Assembly (NCBI GenBank): GCA_947095585.1
Contig: OX352765.1
Location: 24,892,254-24,956,253, forward strand
Length of the DNA: 64,000 nt
Direction of reading: 5' to 3'
Source of the DNA: Nephrocerus scutellatus
Lineage: Eukaryota > Arthropoda > Insecta > Diptera > Pipunculidae
Both the position numbers and the translations under genes were made by a program. Below the pieces are notes generated by a model. It saw nothing but the letters and a program-made list of their open reading frames with translations. It was not told where the DNA came from and made no database searches. Positions 47,080-59,799 of this stretch are shown in pieces (the first letter of the stretch is position 1; every line of letters starts with the position of its first letter).

Positions 47080-48715
47080 GGTTGTTTACTTCTTTGAAAC
47101 ATCTTTGGGTTCTGCTAGGATAAGTTACTTCAACTTATTGGTACAGTTATAATGAAAAGTTGGGGAAAAACGGAATGTTAAGTAACAACAAACACATCTG
47201 GATTTTGTTAATGTTTATTTGGTAGGAAGTATAAAATAAAGGTATTGTGTTTGGAATAGACGAGTTTTTTGTCTATTTTGAAACCTGAAATATAGGTAGA
47301 ATAATTGGAGAAATGAGAATCAGTTCAAATAAGAAAAAGTTTTGCAAAATTTCAAAACGAAACTAGTTTTTCAGGTTTGTCGCAGCATAACCATTATTAA
47401 ATCTATTGAACTTTGACTAAAAGTCTTAATTTCCTGTTTGAAACTAATAACCGGTGAGAAATATATAAAATCAATGACAAAATTGAGTGTTGGTATAAGA
47501 ATTTACATAATTCTGTATCTGTACCATACGATTGTAGGCTTGAGGCAATTATGTTTATTACAATTAGATCTTAAAGAGGATGTAGCATTTTGTTATTTGA
47601 ATATATGACAGCCGGAAGGTAAGACAGCAACAACTTTATGGCCAAAAACTAAAACCTTAGTAGTTTAATATGTGCGTCTACAACCACATATATACGGATA
47701 TCAAAGAAGTTCCTCATAATTTGACGTGCGTATGCTTTGAAGAGTTCAAATTCGATAGATGACATACGAGCATATTACCTTGATATTATAGCTCCTCTTT
47801 ATATCTTTAATCTTCTTAAGTGCGCAGCATCTGGAAACAACACTTCCTACGCATGTGTGGAATTTTGTTAAATAAATTAGACAACTATGTTTTTTTTCTC
47901 TAAATGTACAAGTATAAACATTTATGTATGTAGACATGTAGACGTTAATCTCTTTCGTAGATCAAAATAAACATAAACACCGCAGCTAAAAATTGAACGC
48001 CTTTTTTGAGCGATTTTACGCTAATTTGTTTCGCCCTCGGTGCGGTGTTTGTCAGATTGTGTATCTTCTTTTTTTTTAAACAAAGAACCGTAAAATTCAA
48101 GAAAAAAATCTGAAAGTACATCCGATGAAGATCCATACATCAGACCGCACAAAGCCAAAACCACAAAAGCAACAATCAACAGCTTTTAAGGTCCCAGTAG
48201 CTACCGAAAAAAATAAATATTAGAAACACCGCGCGATCTTGCTTAACCTTGACACTCACTTGCTTAATGTAGTTTTAATCGAAGTATTTCTCTAAGCCGG
48301 GATTTGGCACCAAGTGTTGCCCAGTCTGCTGCGAAATCGAAAGCAATCCGCATTAAAATTTCCTCCTAACGAGTATATTCGGCGCGATCAGTCCAGCATA
48401 AACGCAAACGGTTTCTTCAGTTCTTTGGTGGCGGTTCGATCGATCACGTGCGAGTACTAAGGCACAGTTACAATGTACATTAAGTTTAAAAGTTTTTGAA
48501 ATTATGCAAGCACCATAGAGGATGCTGTTTGTTTGTTGCATTTATTCATTTAGATAAGTGTTGTCAACAAGTCGCAAATTGTCGTGAGCGTTAAAAATTG
48601 CTGCATAATTAATAATAAAAATCAAAGTTAAAGTTTCTGAAAAAATTTCATATTCGTTTTACTAACTGAAACTTGAAACTTCCGCAAATTACGCTTCGTA
48701 TTGGATGCTGGCAGC
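47080..48715. other. Upstream of prepro-carboxypeptidase; no gene seen
   Basis: No coding region was recognised. The promoter of the gene at 48723 should lie at the right end, and no obvious TATA box was found. Confidence 0.4.
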
Positions 48716-48722
48716 AGGCAAG

Positions 48723-51700
48723 ATGTGGATTAATATTTGTGTTGCAGTGTTGGCGTTAACCATTGTTGCAGGTGACAACATGGAGGACTATTCCGGGTAA
48801 CTATACACTTATACAATTTTAGCCACGATGTTATATTTAACCACTTATGAGTAATTTTTGTAGTTGTTGTGCCAAACAAACGCCATCTGTGTCAGTAAAG
48901 TCATGAGAGTTCGTGTCCTTTTGTCCGCGTGGATCGAACTTTTCAAAGGCCACAACTCTTTAATATAATCGATAATGTAAAGGTAGTATTCTACCATATA
49001 TTAAAGGACCCAAAACGAGTTATTTTGATAAGGACATGACCCGTCAAGTGAACGAAGCTTAAAAATTGAAATTGAAATCTTTTTGCTTAATCATTATGCG
49101 CCATTAGGCGATACAAACAAAAAAACAACAAAAATCTCAAAACTGATGTCTCTTTGTTTGATTGTAACTGCACTGTTGCTAACTAACCAGTCAAGTGATT
49201 ACATTTAAGAGGTGGCAAAGACTCAAAAACTATTTCCTCCATTTTTCATGGTAAAACAAATAATTGTAAAAAAACTTCGTTTTTCGGTTACAAACTTTTA
49301 TGTATACATCGAAACACGCCACACACAGTATTTTCTTATTTGGTAATAATCGCCATCGTTTTTGAGGTCGGGGCGCTATTTCAAAGTATTTTCTTTTCTC
49401 CACGCTTCACGCGCGCCACACGCTACTCTCGACACGCGTCAAACGCGGTATATCAAAATTTGCCCTGGATATTGAGAAGCTCACAACATTTCAGCCCTCT
49501 AGGTCGTGCGAAAGGTGGTTAAAAAAGACCTCAAAAGCGAGAAAATGGGGCGATTTCAAACCATCACATGCGTCATACGCGGAATATAAAAAATGCTATT
49601 TTGGACTTAGACTCACAAAACTTCAGCTCTGTAGGACGTGTGGGAGGTGGTTAAAAGTAGTCGAAAATACAGACAAAAAGTTGACCCCTTTTTGTCAAGT
49701 TAAAAAAAAGTTTCGTTCAGAGGGACCCTATTCAAATGTTTTTTCCAAATCTCATGGTTTCATAAATTTTATACGTGGAACCGGTACATTTTATTTTTTC
49801 TTAAAAAATAATATTTTCGTGAACCATGAATATTATCAAGAAATGTACTAACTGCAGAAAAAGTAAGCCTGAAAATATTTCTCAACTATCTTGCAGTGAA
49901 TGCATGTAAGTGCATTTACAAACGTTTTCTGCTGTTTAAATTTAGATAGAAACGAGTCTCGTCACGATTTTTCCTTAAATAAATGTACTTTTGAATCTGC
50001 ATATATAAGAGTATTTGTTGACAATTGGAGCCAGTAGCTGGAAAACGTTAATTTGCTATATGAATAGACATTCTATAAAAAAGCGATATTTAAAATTGGT
50101 ATGATATACCGAATTTTTAATTCTTTCTGGTAAATCTGGTATTTCATTGATTTATCCTTAAAGTACACAATAAAATGTACTGAATGTTGCAATAATTAGT
50201 GGAGTATTTAAATCAGAAAGTATACAATTAGATGTAATTATTTTTGCAATATTTCTTAAAGGATTTAACTCTAAAAGAATACAATGACATGTTAATAACT
50301 GTTGCTATATTTATTAATAATGGAGTTTATCCCTAAAAGTATACCATGAAATGTGATGAATGTTACAATAATTTTTTACTTATTTAAACCTATAAATATG
50401 CAATGAAATGTAATGCTTGTTGCAATATTTATTAAAGGATTTAACATTTAAAGTATACAATGAAATTATTGTTGCAATATTTATTAAAGAAATAACAATA
50501 AAAGTATTTATAATGAATTATTTATTTATTTATTTATTTTAGTTAGAACAAATATTTTGTGAACTTTTGCTATTTGTTAATTAAAGTTGTAATTTGTGAA
50601 TAATAATATTTGTGTTGAACTTGTATAGTTTTGCACACAAATAGAAGGGGCCTACAATTTAATGCTGGATTCGAATGGCAAATTGAGAAGCTTTCCGTGA
50701 CAAGTTATTACTCTCGGACTTTTTTCAGGCTTTCGCGAGTGTCACGGTCTCACGGGTAACGGTGTCACACCGTGAAAAGTCACTTCGACTTTAAGAGGGT
50801 TTTTTGTGTTTATATAACCAAGCTGTTATCGGCTTTTATTATTATTCCATTATTGATATTTTACTCAATTTATTAAAAAATTTAATGCAAATTTCTGAAC
50901 TGAAATGTAGTAAGAAAATAAAATTGGAAAAATTTAATTTCCATCATATTTTATTTTTTCTCATTGAAACCCGAAATCAAGTCCAAACTAAACTAATTGG
51001 ACTTGTAGAGGGTGGTTTCTGGAAGTCATGAAAGTTTTTTTTTTGGAATCATTCCAGCAGATCTTATTGTCAATTAATAAAACGCCCAGACTGTTCAATG
51101 CATATAGCCTAGCCCCTTTACGCGTACGGAAATTATCTATATACTAGCTGATCCCGACGCTACGCTATCTGCACACATGAACCAACGACTTCCTGATACC
51201 ATCGCGTAATGGGGAGTGTACTATAGCCTAAAACCTTCCCCCATCTGCCAATAATATAAATTGATATTAATTTAAAACCAAACTTGATCCTTTACAATGT
51301 TTTTAGTTTCATCTCCAGGAGTAAGAATAAATAAATTCGTAGGTAAACCCACCCTAGAGCAAGCAACGTAAAGTTATCCGTGGGAAAAACATGACGATCT
51401 CAAATCTACTCCACAGTACTTCATAAACTGCCCCTGTGACTTATTGATCGTCATCGAAAACGCAAGTTTTACGAGAAATAGCAATATTTTAAATGTAAAA
51501 GGGAGATCCGTTGAAATGATTGGTATCCGTGGGATAAAAACTATTTCACCCTCTTGCTTTCCTGTCAAAAATTGTTTCAATTATTATATTGCCAAACATC
51601 TTTTTTACGCACAGTCTTGTGACGCTGCAAAGTTTTGGCGAGTCGAGATTCCGTAGTAAAATAAATGGAGATCCCACTTTAAGTAAAAGACGATGTGGTG

Positions 51701-54700
51701 GCAATCCAGGCGATTCTAGTGAGTTTAAGAACTCTGTTGAATAATTAACGACCTCACCAGCATCTATACTACGGTATCGATAGACTTATATTCAGTTATA
51801 AGTATTTGATTGTTTATTTCGTGGACGCCTTAATTTTTAGCAGCAAGAATGGCTCTTTCTCGCAACCAATTCGAAATGTGATAGTTTTGAGAAACAGCCG
51901 GATGAATGGAATTTATTAGCTCTATGACAGATAATACCAGATTACTAAAATCAGATAGCAATTTTATATCGCCATAAGACTTGGCTACTAATATACCTTC
52001 TCCAATTTGAAGGAAGACTGACAATGTCCTCACCCTCTCAAACCCAGCCGTTCACGGAGTACCATTCTAAACACCACAATTCATCTCAGGTACCCCGAAA
52101 AGTATAGAATCGACATTAATATCGGTCACACACCCTCCCTTCCCACTCACCTAACAACCCTTAACCAACCCAGCCGTTTTACCATCACTATTCACCTCAG
52201 CGACCGCGAAAACTATAGAATCGATGCCACTCCTCCCCCACCCGCAGTATTTAATTCCAGATTGTAAGTTATATGTATATACCAAGTCCATTTAGCAAAA
52301 CAAATTTAACAAATTAACTACTTCTGAAGCATTTGAGGTATGGTAACTCAGTCTATATGAAGCGGATAGGCGCTTCCTAACGGTTAAATTCCATTACACC
52401 TAAATGCACCGGTCGGATCTTATATTGTAAATTTACTTAAACCAATTTTAAATTAAATCGAAGACTGTACATATAATCGAGCTGTATAGATCTGAAGTTA
52501 CCAAATCGTGATACATGCTATTTACTTTACGTTCAACTGTTTATGTAATAATATCGTGTTATGCGGAGCAGAAAACACTTTAATTATCTGGTTACAAAGT
52601 GTATCTTCATCATAAATACTCTGAACTTCAAAAGAAATGGAAGAAGAAAACGAATAAAAAAAAATGCAGGCGGAACAATTTCATAATGTGGCTCTTTAAC
52701 TTTTGCGGATACAAAATTTTTACCCAAAGTTGTGTTTATTGTTTTTCAAAATATTCGCCTCGATGCAATAACAATTGGCCAGAGGAAATAGAAACATAGT
52801 CGAACACCATAGAGACAGGCGAATTAGCGGGGAATGCAAGATACTAAATTGATGCAACCTTTGAGTGTTACAAATCAGCTTCTGGCATGGACTAACAGCA
52901 TCAATTTGAACTTTAACATACTAACGACTAATGTTAGTTACAAAAGCTCGTAAAGATTTAGACTTCTGTATGAATAACCTTGACTTCGCACTTAACTAGA
53001 GGAGGTAAAAACCCTAAAATTCTATTATTATGTATACGAGTATATATTTAGCTGAAGATTAATACCCGCAGATCAAAAGTCATTACAAATAAATTAAATT
53101 ATAATTACTTACTGCTTAGGCAATAGCAATTATTGTTAATGGAGATGAGCACACAAGCGTGGAGATGGAAAACACACTTCGCTTTTGTAAGATTGCCTAG
53201 TACAGGGTAGCGAAGCGCCCATCACACGTAGTAAATTGATTTAAATTTTCTGTCATGGACTATTCCGCTCGAAATAATGGTAAACAAGTAAATGCAGAAA
53301 AGCTTAATTTTTTGGTAACAAACTTTTATGTATACGTCTTTAATGCGTCACATACGCCACACGCTTCAAAGGTTCCACACGCGTCACAGATGCCATACGC
53401 GTTACACATGCCATACTTGCTACATTCGTCACACGTGACAATCTTGTTACTCGCGCATGCGTCACACGCAAGCCACACGCACCACTCAGCTCAAGAAGTC
53501 GAAAAAAACACTTTTCCACGCATTAAATGTGACACACGCGTCACACGCGGGATCTCAGAAATGGCCCATGACACTCAGTTACTCACAAAATTTCAGCTCT
53601 CTAGGTCGTGTAAAAGGTGGTTAAAAAGAACACGTCAAAAATGTCGCAAATACAAACAAACAGGGGCCAAGTCAAGTTAAATAAACATAAAAATTAATTT
53701 TTTTCCTATGAACAAAACTATAATGTTCTCCCATAAATATTCCACAACTCTATAATGATTGAGGAAGAGAAAAATTAAACAATTATGCAAAATTCGTTTT
53801 TTGTTTAGGTTGCGGAAAGAGTAGTTCTCCCACAAACTCGGGTTTAGTATAGTTTTGCATACATCAGTACATTTTTTTATATAAAAGCCTAATATGTGTT
53901 GATGTGTTACAATGTTACAAACATAACGAACATTCTTATAAGTATATGATTGAATAAAAATATGTAATAAGTTACCTATTAACATAAACGGCCCTTTTAG
54001 CAAAGTTACAAATACTCTTAGTACACCAAAAACAAATAGTGACGTAATATTTCAAACGTTAACACTAGTTGTTATATGTACATTTATAGAGAAAACAATA
54101 CATTCGTGAAGATGTTACTTTATATTGTCATATATTCGTAGAAATAGTGCTTAATGCTTAAAAAGATAAGAAACATAAATAATTCATTGTAGTGGAAAAG
54201 GTCAGGTATTAACATACAAACAATCACGAAACACGAAACTAGTCGGCAACATTTTCAAATGTTCCTCTGTGACAGATTACACTCTACTCGTATGTATATA
54301 TGTATGTTGCAATAATAATTTGCATATATAAATAAATTACAATACGAGTATTATGTATATAGAAATAATTTTACCTTTTACTACCAAACTTTAGCACAAT
54401 TTGTCTGAATGTTTTCTTTAAAGGATTACGCAGATGACATAACTGGTTTATTCGTAAACACGGTCGTGTGCTTTTCAATGTCTCTTTAGTAACAACACAA
54501 TGGGGATATTCATGTAAAAATAAATAAACAAAAAATGTATGGTCGTGCGCGGTTAGCGTTGTTGGCTACCACCAAATAAAACCCGGTTTCGATTCCCGGT
54601 ACATCTTTATAGTAGATCTCATCTGTGCCCTTGATGCACGGACGGAGGGTTAACGAGTCGGATTTTGTACTTCCTCGTAAAGAGGACAAGTTAGTTTTTT

Positions 54701-57700
54701 TGGGGTTTTACCCATAGACCACAGCGATCTGCCCAGCTTATTAGCTTATTTAGAGCATTCTGCAGAAGTTCTTTTAATGAGTGTGGGTGCTTTCCTGAGA
54801 CGGCTATGGCAACGTCGTCCGCATAGGCGATCACTCCGCAGCCCTCCCCCCTCAGGCGAAACAGCAGCTCATTCACCACCAGGTTTCAAAGAAGTGGGGA
54901 CAGGACTCCTCCTTCCGGTGTGCATCTGCTGACAAATCTTTTGGCAGACGACAAACCAAGTCTTGAATTAATGATCCTACTTGAGAGTATACAAATTATC
55001 AATATGACTGGAATATAGACCAAATCAAGTCAACATATGAAAATTGTCTCAAGGAAAGGAAGGATATTGTCCGAAGTCCTTTGCATCTATTATATCTTGA
55101 GAGATACTTGATACTTGACTTACCCCGTCGGACATACAACATGTTGGCAATGCCACTAGAAACGTTCACCGCCTACATGGCTGAACACAATTACCAAATT
55201 AATCTATTTAGATTAGTGTTGTAGGTTGTATGAGAGCTATGTGGGAAATGGATATATAGAAGCAGATTTAGCGATTCTTCGCTAGAAGTAGTCCACGAGA
55301 CATCAGCTTTTTTCAGACAGCTAGGCATTATTGGATTAGTTGAGAGGATTTTCCTAAGCCTTGATGCTTCCGAAGCGTCTTCCATGACTTTCTATGACTT
55401 TACGAATTACATATAGGTGCTGTCGTGATACAAGAATCACCTCGCCATCTGCATACGCAACTACTTTAGTCTCGATCGAGTGCTATTAGAATTTTTTGAT
55501 GACCGTTAGCCACAGTTAGGGATGAAACGATACCGCAAAGGTATCAAGTACATCTACTCGATACAGGTATTGAAAGAAAGTATATATACCTATCTTGGTA
55601 TCGCAACAAATGTATTGATACCTATTCGCAACGAATCAAAGTGAAAAATCCTTTATATTTCATTTGTATATCTTTTAAGTGTTTTATTTTATTTTTATAT
55701 ACGAGTATTATTACTGGGTGCCGTAGCTTAGTGGATAAGTGCATGGACTTCTGAGCAGGAGGTTCGTGGTTCAAATCCCAGAAACACCAACATTTTTTTC
55801 ACGGTCCCACCTCTCGCAAATGTCCTAGTACTTTTTTTCCGATACCTACTTGGTATCTCAATTAAAAGTAAAGATGCCAAAAGTATTTGGTCGAAACAAA
55901 AGTATCGAGTATGAACTTGTATTTACTTGTTTAGATTCATCCCCACAGTAGATTCACAGCCACAGTAAAAGCAAAATAACCCATCGTGTGCCTCTAGTGC
56001 CACTGTCGACTAATTTGGCCATTTTGCAGCTATCCATGTTATCGTGAATTATACTGCTACCAAGCATGGTATTACTTTAGGAGAGCTTCTTGAATGGGCC
56101 TAATGCGAATATTTTTGAAAGCCCCTTCAACGTCAAGCAAGGTAGCTAGGGTATACTGTTTGTAGTTGATTGAGTGTTCATTGCTTCGCACTACCTCATG
56201 GAGGACAGTTTCCGTGGACCTATCCTTGGGTCATGTGTATACTGAGATCTCGATGATAGTGAGACTTCCAATTCGACTGGCCGGTTTGAGTAAAAAAAGC
56301 CATTTATTCCTTTAGACTTTATTGGCAACTCAAATAACATAATCTTTGAAGATACACAAAATGTGCTATTTGAGTAGCCTGATATTTGCTGTTTGGTTTT
56401 GTTACGAAGAATGGTCTTAGTACACTTAACAGCGGCACGTCTGTAGACACATAATAAGCAACATTGTATATAAAGCTATTTATGGTCAAACGTATACATA
56501 AATTGTATAGTGCATTTTATATAAGATTATACGAGTATATTCTGGTATTTGCTAGATGGTTAAAATAGAACAGAATATAGTAGAAAAGAGTAGAATTGTT
56601 GATTAGGTATAAATACACCATACCTTATCGCAGTTAGCTAGGTGCCATTTGAATTTCTACCAGAGAACTTGCAAGTAGATAGAGCAGTGAATAAGTGTTA
56701 TATATGAATTAGTGTTATATGTGTTATATGAGAATAAGTGTTATTTGTGTGAATAATAAGTAATCACCAGTGTAAATTTGTGAACTTTTCCTGGTTTTGA
56801 ATTAAAGTTGTAATTTGTATATAAGAGAACTAGAGTTTTATTTTTATTTGCAAAAATTCATTATGAACTCTAGAAAGCCTATATTTCGTAACAGTAATTA
56901 GACGATCAAAACATTGGAATTTAATATATTTATTTCAGTATTTATTTATTTCACTTGGATTTAATTTCTGTTAGTAAAAAACTAAAGCTTCCCGTTTTTG
57001 TATCCATTTCAGATACAAAAAATACACAGTTTTTCACGAGCGTGAAGATGTCTTCAACTATATGGTCGATTTGCAAACAAACGATACGAATTTGGACTTT
57101 TGGCTTTTAACCAGAAATATGTCGATTGTTTCGGCTAGCCCGACTATGCAGCCGCTATTCGAGGAGCGATTGAATAAATTCGGCGTCGAATTCGTTGCCA
57201 CTCCATTGGCAGCAGAAATGTATGTATCGACTGGCAACTATTATTGACTCATCATGAAACCACAAAACTATAAAACAAAGCTAACATTTGTTGACATCTG
57301 TTTCGAGAGTTGAGTCAACTTGAATGGAAAAATTATGTTTTCTGCTTTTTTTGTTGTTTTAGGGCGAATTTCAATGAGACGACAAGCGAGGAAGAGTGTC
57401 AGAGTTCACTGTGTCCACTTAACAGGGCAACACGGCAAGCGGGTGGATTTTTTAGGCGGTATCCAAGGTACAGAGAGGTGGGTGGTAGTGCTTTGAATAA
57501 ATCGAACTATGCGGAAATGGAAAAAAATTAAAAAATTTTTTAAAATATTTCGAGCAAACACATGTGTAAACATTGATACAAAATTAACCGTAAAAATCGG
57601 CAATTTGCCGAACATTATTTTTTTTTTGCCAAAACTCACAGATCATTCAGTATATGAACGCTTTAGCTTTAAGGTATCCGCAATTCGCCAAATTGGAAAC

Positions 57701-58820
57701 CTTTGGCAGATCATCTGAAGGGAGGATTGTTGCGGGCTTGTCGATATCTCTTAGTGGTCGTCGCGATTCCAAATTGGCTTATATTCAAGGTGGCGCCCAC
57801 GGAAGGTATGTGTCGTGGCATATTTTTATTTTCTCGGAATAAAGAATAAAAACAACTCCCTTTCCACTTAGAGAATGGATCACTCCACTTTCGGTCCTTT
57901 TCTTAGCAGCTGAGCTCTTGGGCAATCTACGCGCCTTTAGCAGAATACTTGTTGATACAGAAATTTACATTGTTCCTTTGCTGAATCCTGATGGCTACGA
58001 ATACACTCACACTCAGGTAAATTACATTTGGTCAGCATTTGGCATTGGCCACAGCAAATGTTATGCGCCTTTTGCTTTTTATAGGATCGATTCTGGCGTA
58101 AAAATCGTCATCATTTCACAGGGAGAAAATGTGTTGGTGTCGATATTAACAGAAATTTCGGACACTACTGGAATTTCAAGGGCTCCAGTCAAAACGTAAG
58201 CAACAGATTTCAATTAAAATGAAAAGCGATTAACGGTAGTTCTTTAAATTGGGATTCATTGCCACATAACAGCACTGCTCTGAGGTGTTCTCCGGCCTTG
58301 GACCCGCCTCAGAGCCGGAAACTCAAGCTGTACAGCGATTCTTGGAATACAATCGTCGCCGGGCGAAGCTCGTTTTGGATGTGCACTCATTTGGAAAATT
58401 CATTTTCTACCCATACGGATTCACAAAGTAAGGACACAGCTAAAAATAATTCGATTTATTCAATAGGTTCTACAATTGATTTGATGTTGATGAAGTAATC
58501 CGTTTTTTCTTGTTGGTCTTATCTAATTTAGAGCACCGATTCCAACAAGGAGTCTCCTGCATTCGATTGCATACAGAGCAGCCGTTCAGATAGAAAAATA
58601 TCGCGGCACAGTGTACACGATTGGCACCTCATCGTCCATTCTGTATGAAGCTTCAGGTGGACTTGATGATTACGCTTATGGTGTCCTTGGAATACCAATG
58701 TCGTACACTTTGGAATTACCTGGAGATGATTTCAAAGTTCCCTCGTCAGACATCCTTCACGTGTGCAAGGAGACGTTTGCAGGATATGTGGAGTTCATAC
58801 GGCACGTTAGCTTGTTTTAA
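48723..58820 (+). CDS. Secreted prepro-carboxypeptidase, M14 family (8 exons)
   Basis: join(48723..48796, 57013..57219, 57363..57477, 57642..57805, 57872..58016, 58085..58195, 58273..58427, 58532..58820) encodes 419 residues, the usual length, with all introns GT-AG and in phase. The signal peptide is MWINICVAVLALTIVAG. A propeptide follows (YKKYTVFHEREDVFNYM ... FGVEFVATPL). The catalytic domain has HGREW (H185, E188), DRFWRKNR, DINRNF, DVHSFG (H310), LYEASGG (Y362, CPA Tyr248) and YTLEL (E385, CPA Glu270). The residue equivalent to CPA 255 is Asp369, which in the vertebrate family favours basic C-terminal residues. Insect specificity may differ. The first intron is 8.2 kb and holds a SINE, a Helitron remnant and other repeats. 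AATAAA lies near 59025. The likely role is digestive or extracellular peptide trimming. Confidence 0.92.
49275..49720 (+). repeat. Dispersed repeat family Y, copy 1 (intronic)
   Basis: TTTTTCGGTTACAAACTTTT, ATGTATACATCGAAACAC, ACGCGTCAAACGCGG, CCTCTAGGTCGTGCGAAAGG and GTGGTTAAAAA recur in the same order at 53310-53690 and 59085-59420. Unclassified and non-coding. Confidence 0.7.
50630..50790 (-). mobile_element. SINE, partial and inverted (intronic)
   Basis: TTGCACACAAATAGAAGGG, GCCTACAATTTAA, GAAGCTTTCCGTGACAAGTT, ATTACTCTCGGAC and GTGTCACACCGTGAAAA are the SINE body in reverse. The tRNA-like head is absent or diverged. Confidence 0.7.
51145..52250 (-). mobile_element. Helitron helicase remnant (PIF1-like C-terminal part) with 3' end
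   Basis: The minus strand contains MRTLSVFLQIGEGILVAKSY and WLRERAILAAKN (51830-52033). It also has LPFTFKILLFLVKLAFSMTI, NKSQGQFMKYCGVDL and SSCFSHG (51374-51580), typical blocks of Helitron helicases. The remnant ends near 51145 with TCGGGATCAGCTAGTATA, a CTAG-type terminus. C-rich sequence lies at 52020-52250. It is broken by frameshifts. Confidence 0.8.
53310..53690 (+). repeat. Dispersed repeat family Y, copy 2 with CACACGC-rich core (intronic)
   Basis: Same flanks as copy 1 (GGTAACAAACTTTTATGTAT; TCTCTAGGTCGTGTAAAAGG). Between 53345 and 53475 the degenerate unit CACACGCGTCACA recurs many times. The 141-codon frame here is a repeat artefact. Confidence 0.7.
54540..54990 (-). mobile_element. 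tRNA-like fragment and non-LTR RT fragment
   Basis: GCGCGGTTAGCGTTGTTGGC followed by CCCGGTTTCGATTCCCGG (54548-54600, plus) looks like a second tRNA-derived SINE head. On the minus strand 54691-54879 encodes GVIAYADDVAIAVSG and ISWADRCGLWVKPQK, the YADD catalytic block of an I/R1-type RT. Both are fragments. Confidence 0.7.
55480..56290 (-). mobile_element. Non-LTR RT remnant pieces
   Basis: The minus strand near 55440-55490 gives VVAYADGEVILVS, in which the YADD block has Gly in place of the last Asp. Toward 56100-56260 there are pieces resembling the RT region around the first catalytic Asp. Frames are heavily broken, and the element is interrupted by the SINE at 55715. Confidence 0.5.
55715..55830 (+). 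mobile_element. SINE, 3'-truncated head
   Basis: GGTGCCGTAGCTTAGTGGAT and GAGGTTCGTGGTTCAAATCC, then CACCAACATTTTTTTCACGG and CACCTCTCGCAAATG. The head and start of the body of the SINE are present, cut off before the middle body. Confidence 0.8.
56295..57010. other. Distal part of the long intron; nothing recognised
   Basis: AT-rich with no recognisable element. It ends in the acceptor TCCATTTCAG for exon 2. Confidence 0.4.
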
Positions 58821-59084
58821 GTTATTGACATGGTAATTACGAATGTACGAAAATGAGTCGACCTACACACATACCTGCATACTAAGATAATGATTGTTGT
58901 TGTATAAATATAATGATATACATAATGTATTACATATTATTATTATATATTTATATTATATTATAGATTATTTCCTTTTTAATGCGCAGATTTTGTAAGG
59001 AATAAGACACAATGTAAATAGAGAATAAATAAATAAGTAAACATGTACCTTTAATTAGAATTTTTAAACAAAACATCGTTTTTC

Positions 59085-59420
59085 GGCTACAACCTTTTAT
59101 GTATACATCAACACACGACACACGCATAAGATTTAAGATCTATAGGACGTGTAAAAGGTGGATATAAAAGGCCATAAAAAAAGTCGAAAAATGGGGTCTA
59201 TTTCAAAGGTTAACCTACTTTCCATGCATCACATAACCCACACGCGACTCTCGACACGGGTTACACGCGTGATCTCAGAAATGGGATCTGATGCTGGGGT
59301 GCTTTTAAAATGTCCGCTCTAGATCGTGTAAAATGTGAATAAAAATGACTTCAAAGAACAGACAGGAAAAGTCAAGTTAAATAAAAATTTTTAAAAACCG
59401 ACCCAAAGGAATTTGTCTTG
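59085..59420 (+). repeat. Dispersed repeat family Y, copy 3
   Basis: TTTTTCGGCTACAACCTTTT, ATGTATACATCAACACACGA, CTATAGGACGTGTAAAAGG and ACGGGTTACACGCGTGATCTC match copies 1 and 2. It lies just past the carboxypeptidase polyadenylation site. Confidence 0.7.
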
Positions 59421-59589
59421 TAAATTCTCTGATGATTAAATCACAGAATGTTGTGTCAACTTGTTGTTTAAGGCGCACAACAATTCCACCATAGGCGCAA
59501 ACAAAGAAAAAACAATTTAATTCAAAATATGCGCCTAAAAGTGTAAAGTATTATTGAAGTGCAAAATAATAATTCTTAAAATGTTATCA

Positions 59590-59720
59590 AAGAAGCCCAC
59601 ACATATGTGCAAAGTCTTAATAAAATCAGGTTTTAGGAAGTGGATTAAAAATTGATTACAAGACTTGGGCAGCCAGCCAGCCAGACACGAACAAACAATC
59701 AAACACACCCGGAAGCGAAG
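59590..59720 (-). repeat. Dispersed repeat family X, copy 4 (inverted)
   Basis: CACATATGTGCAAAGTCTTA, AATAAAATCAGGTTTTAGGA and AAAAATTGATTACAAGACTT are reverse matches of the copy at 42180. Confidence 0.6.
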
Positions 59721-59799
59721 TAAATATAGTAAATTCTCTAAGTATAATTTATTCATAATTTGGTATTAGTTAGGTGCGATTTGTTTAAATTTTCAGCTC

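Noticed and set aside
53255..53680. 141-codon frame rich in His/Ser/Ala
   Set aside because: It is produced by the CACACGC-rich degenerate repeat in family Y. No conserved domain, and it lies in an intron.
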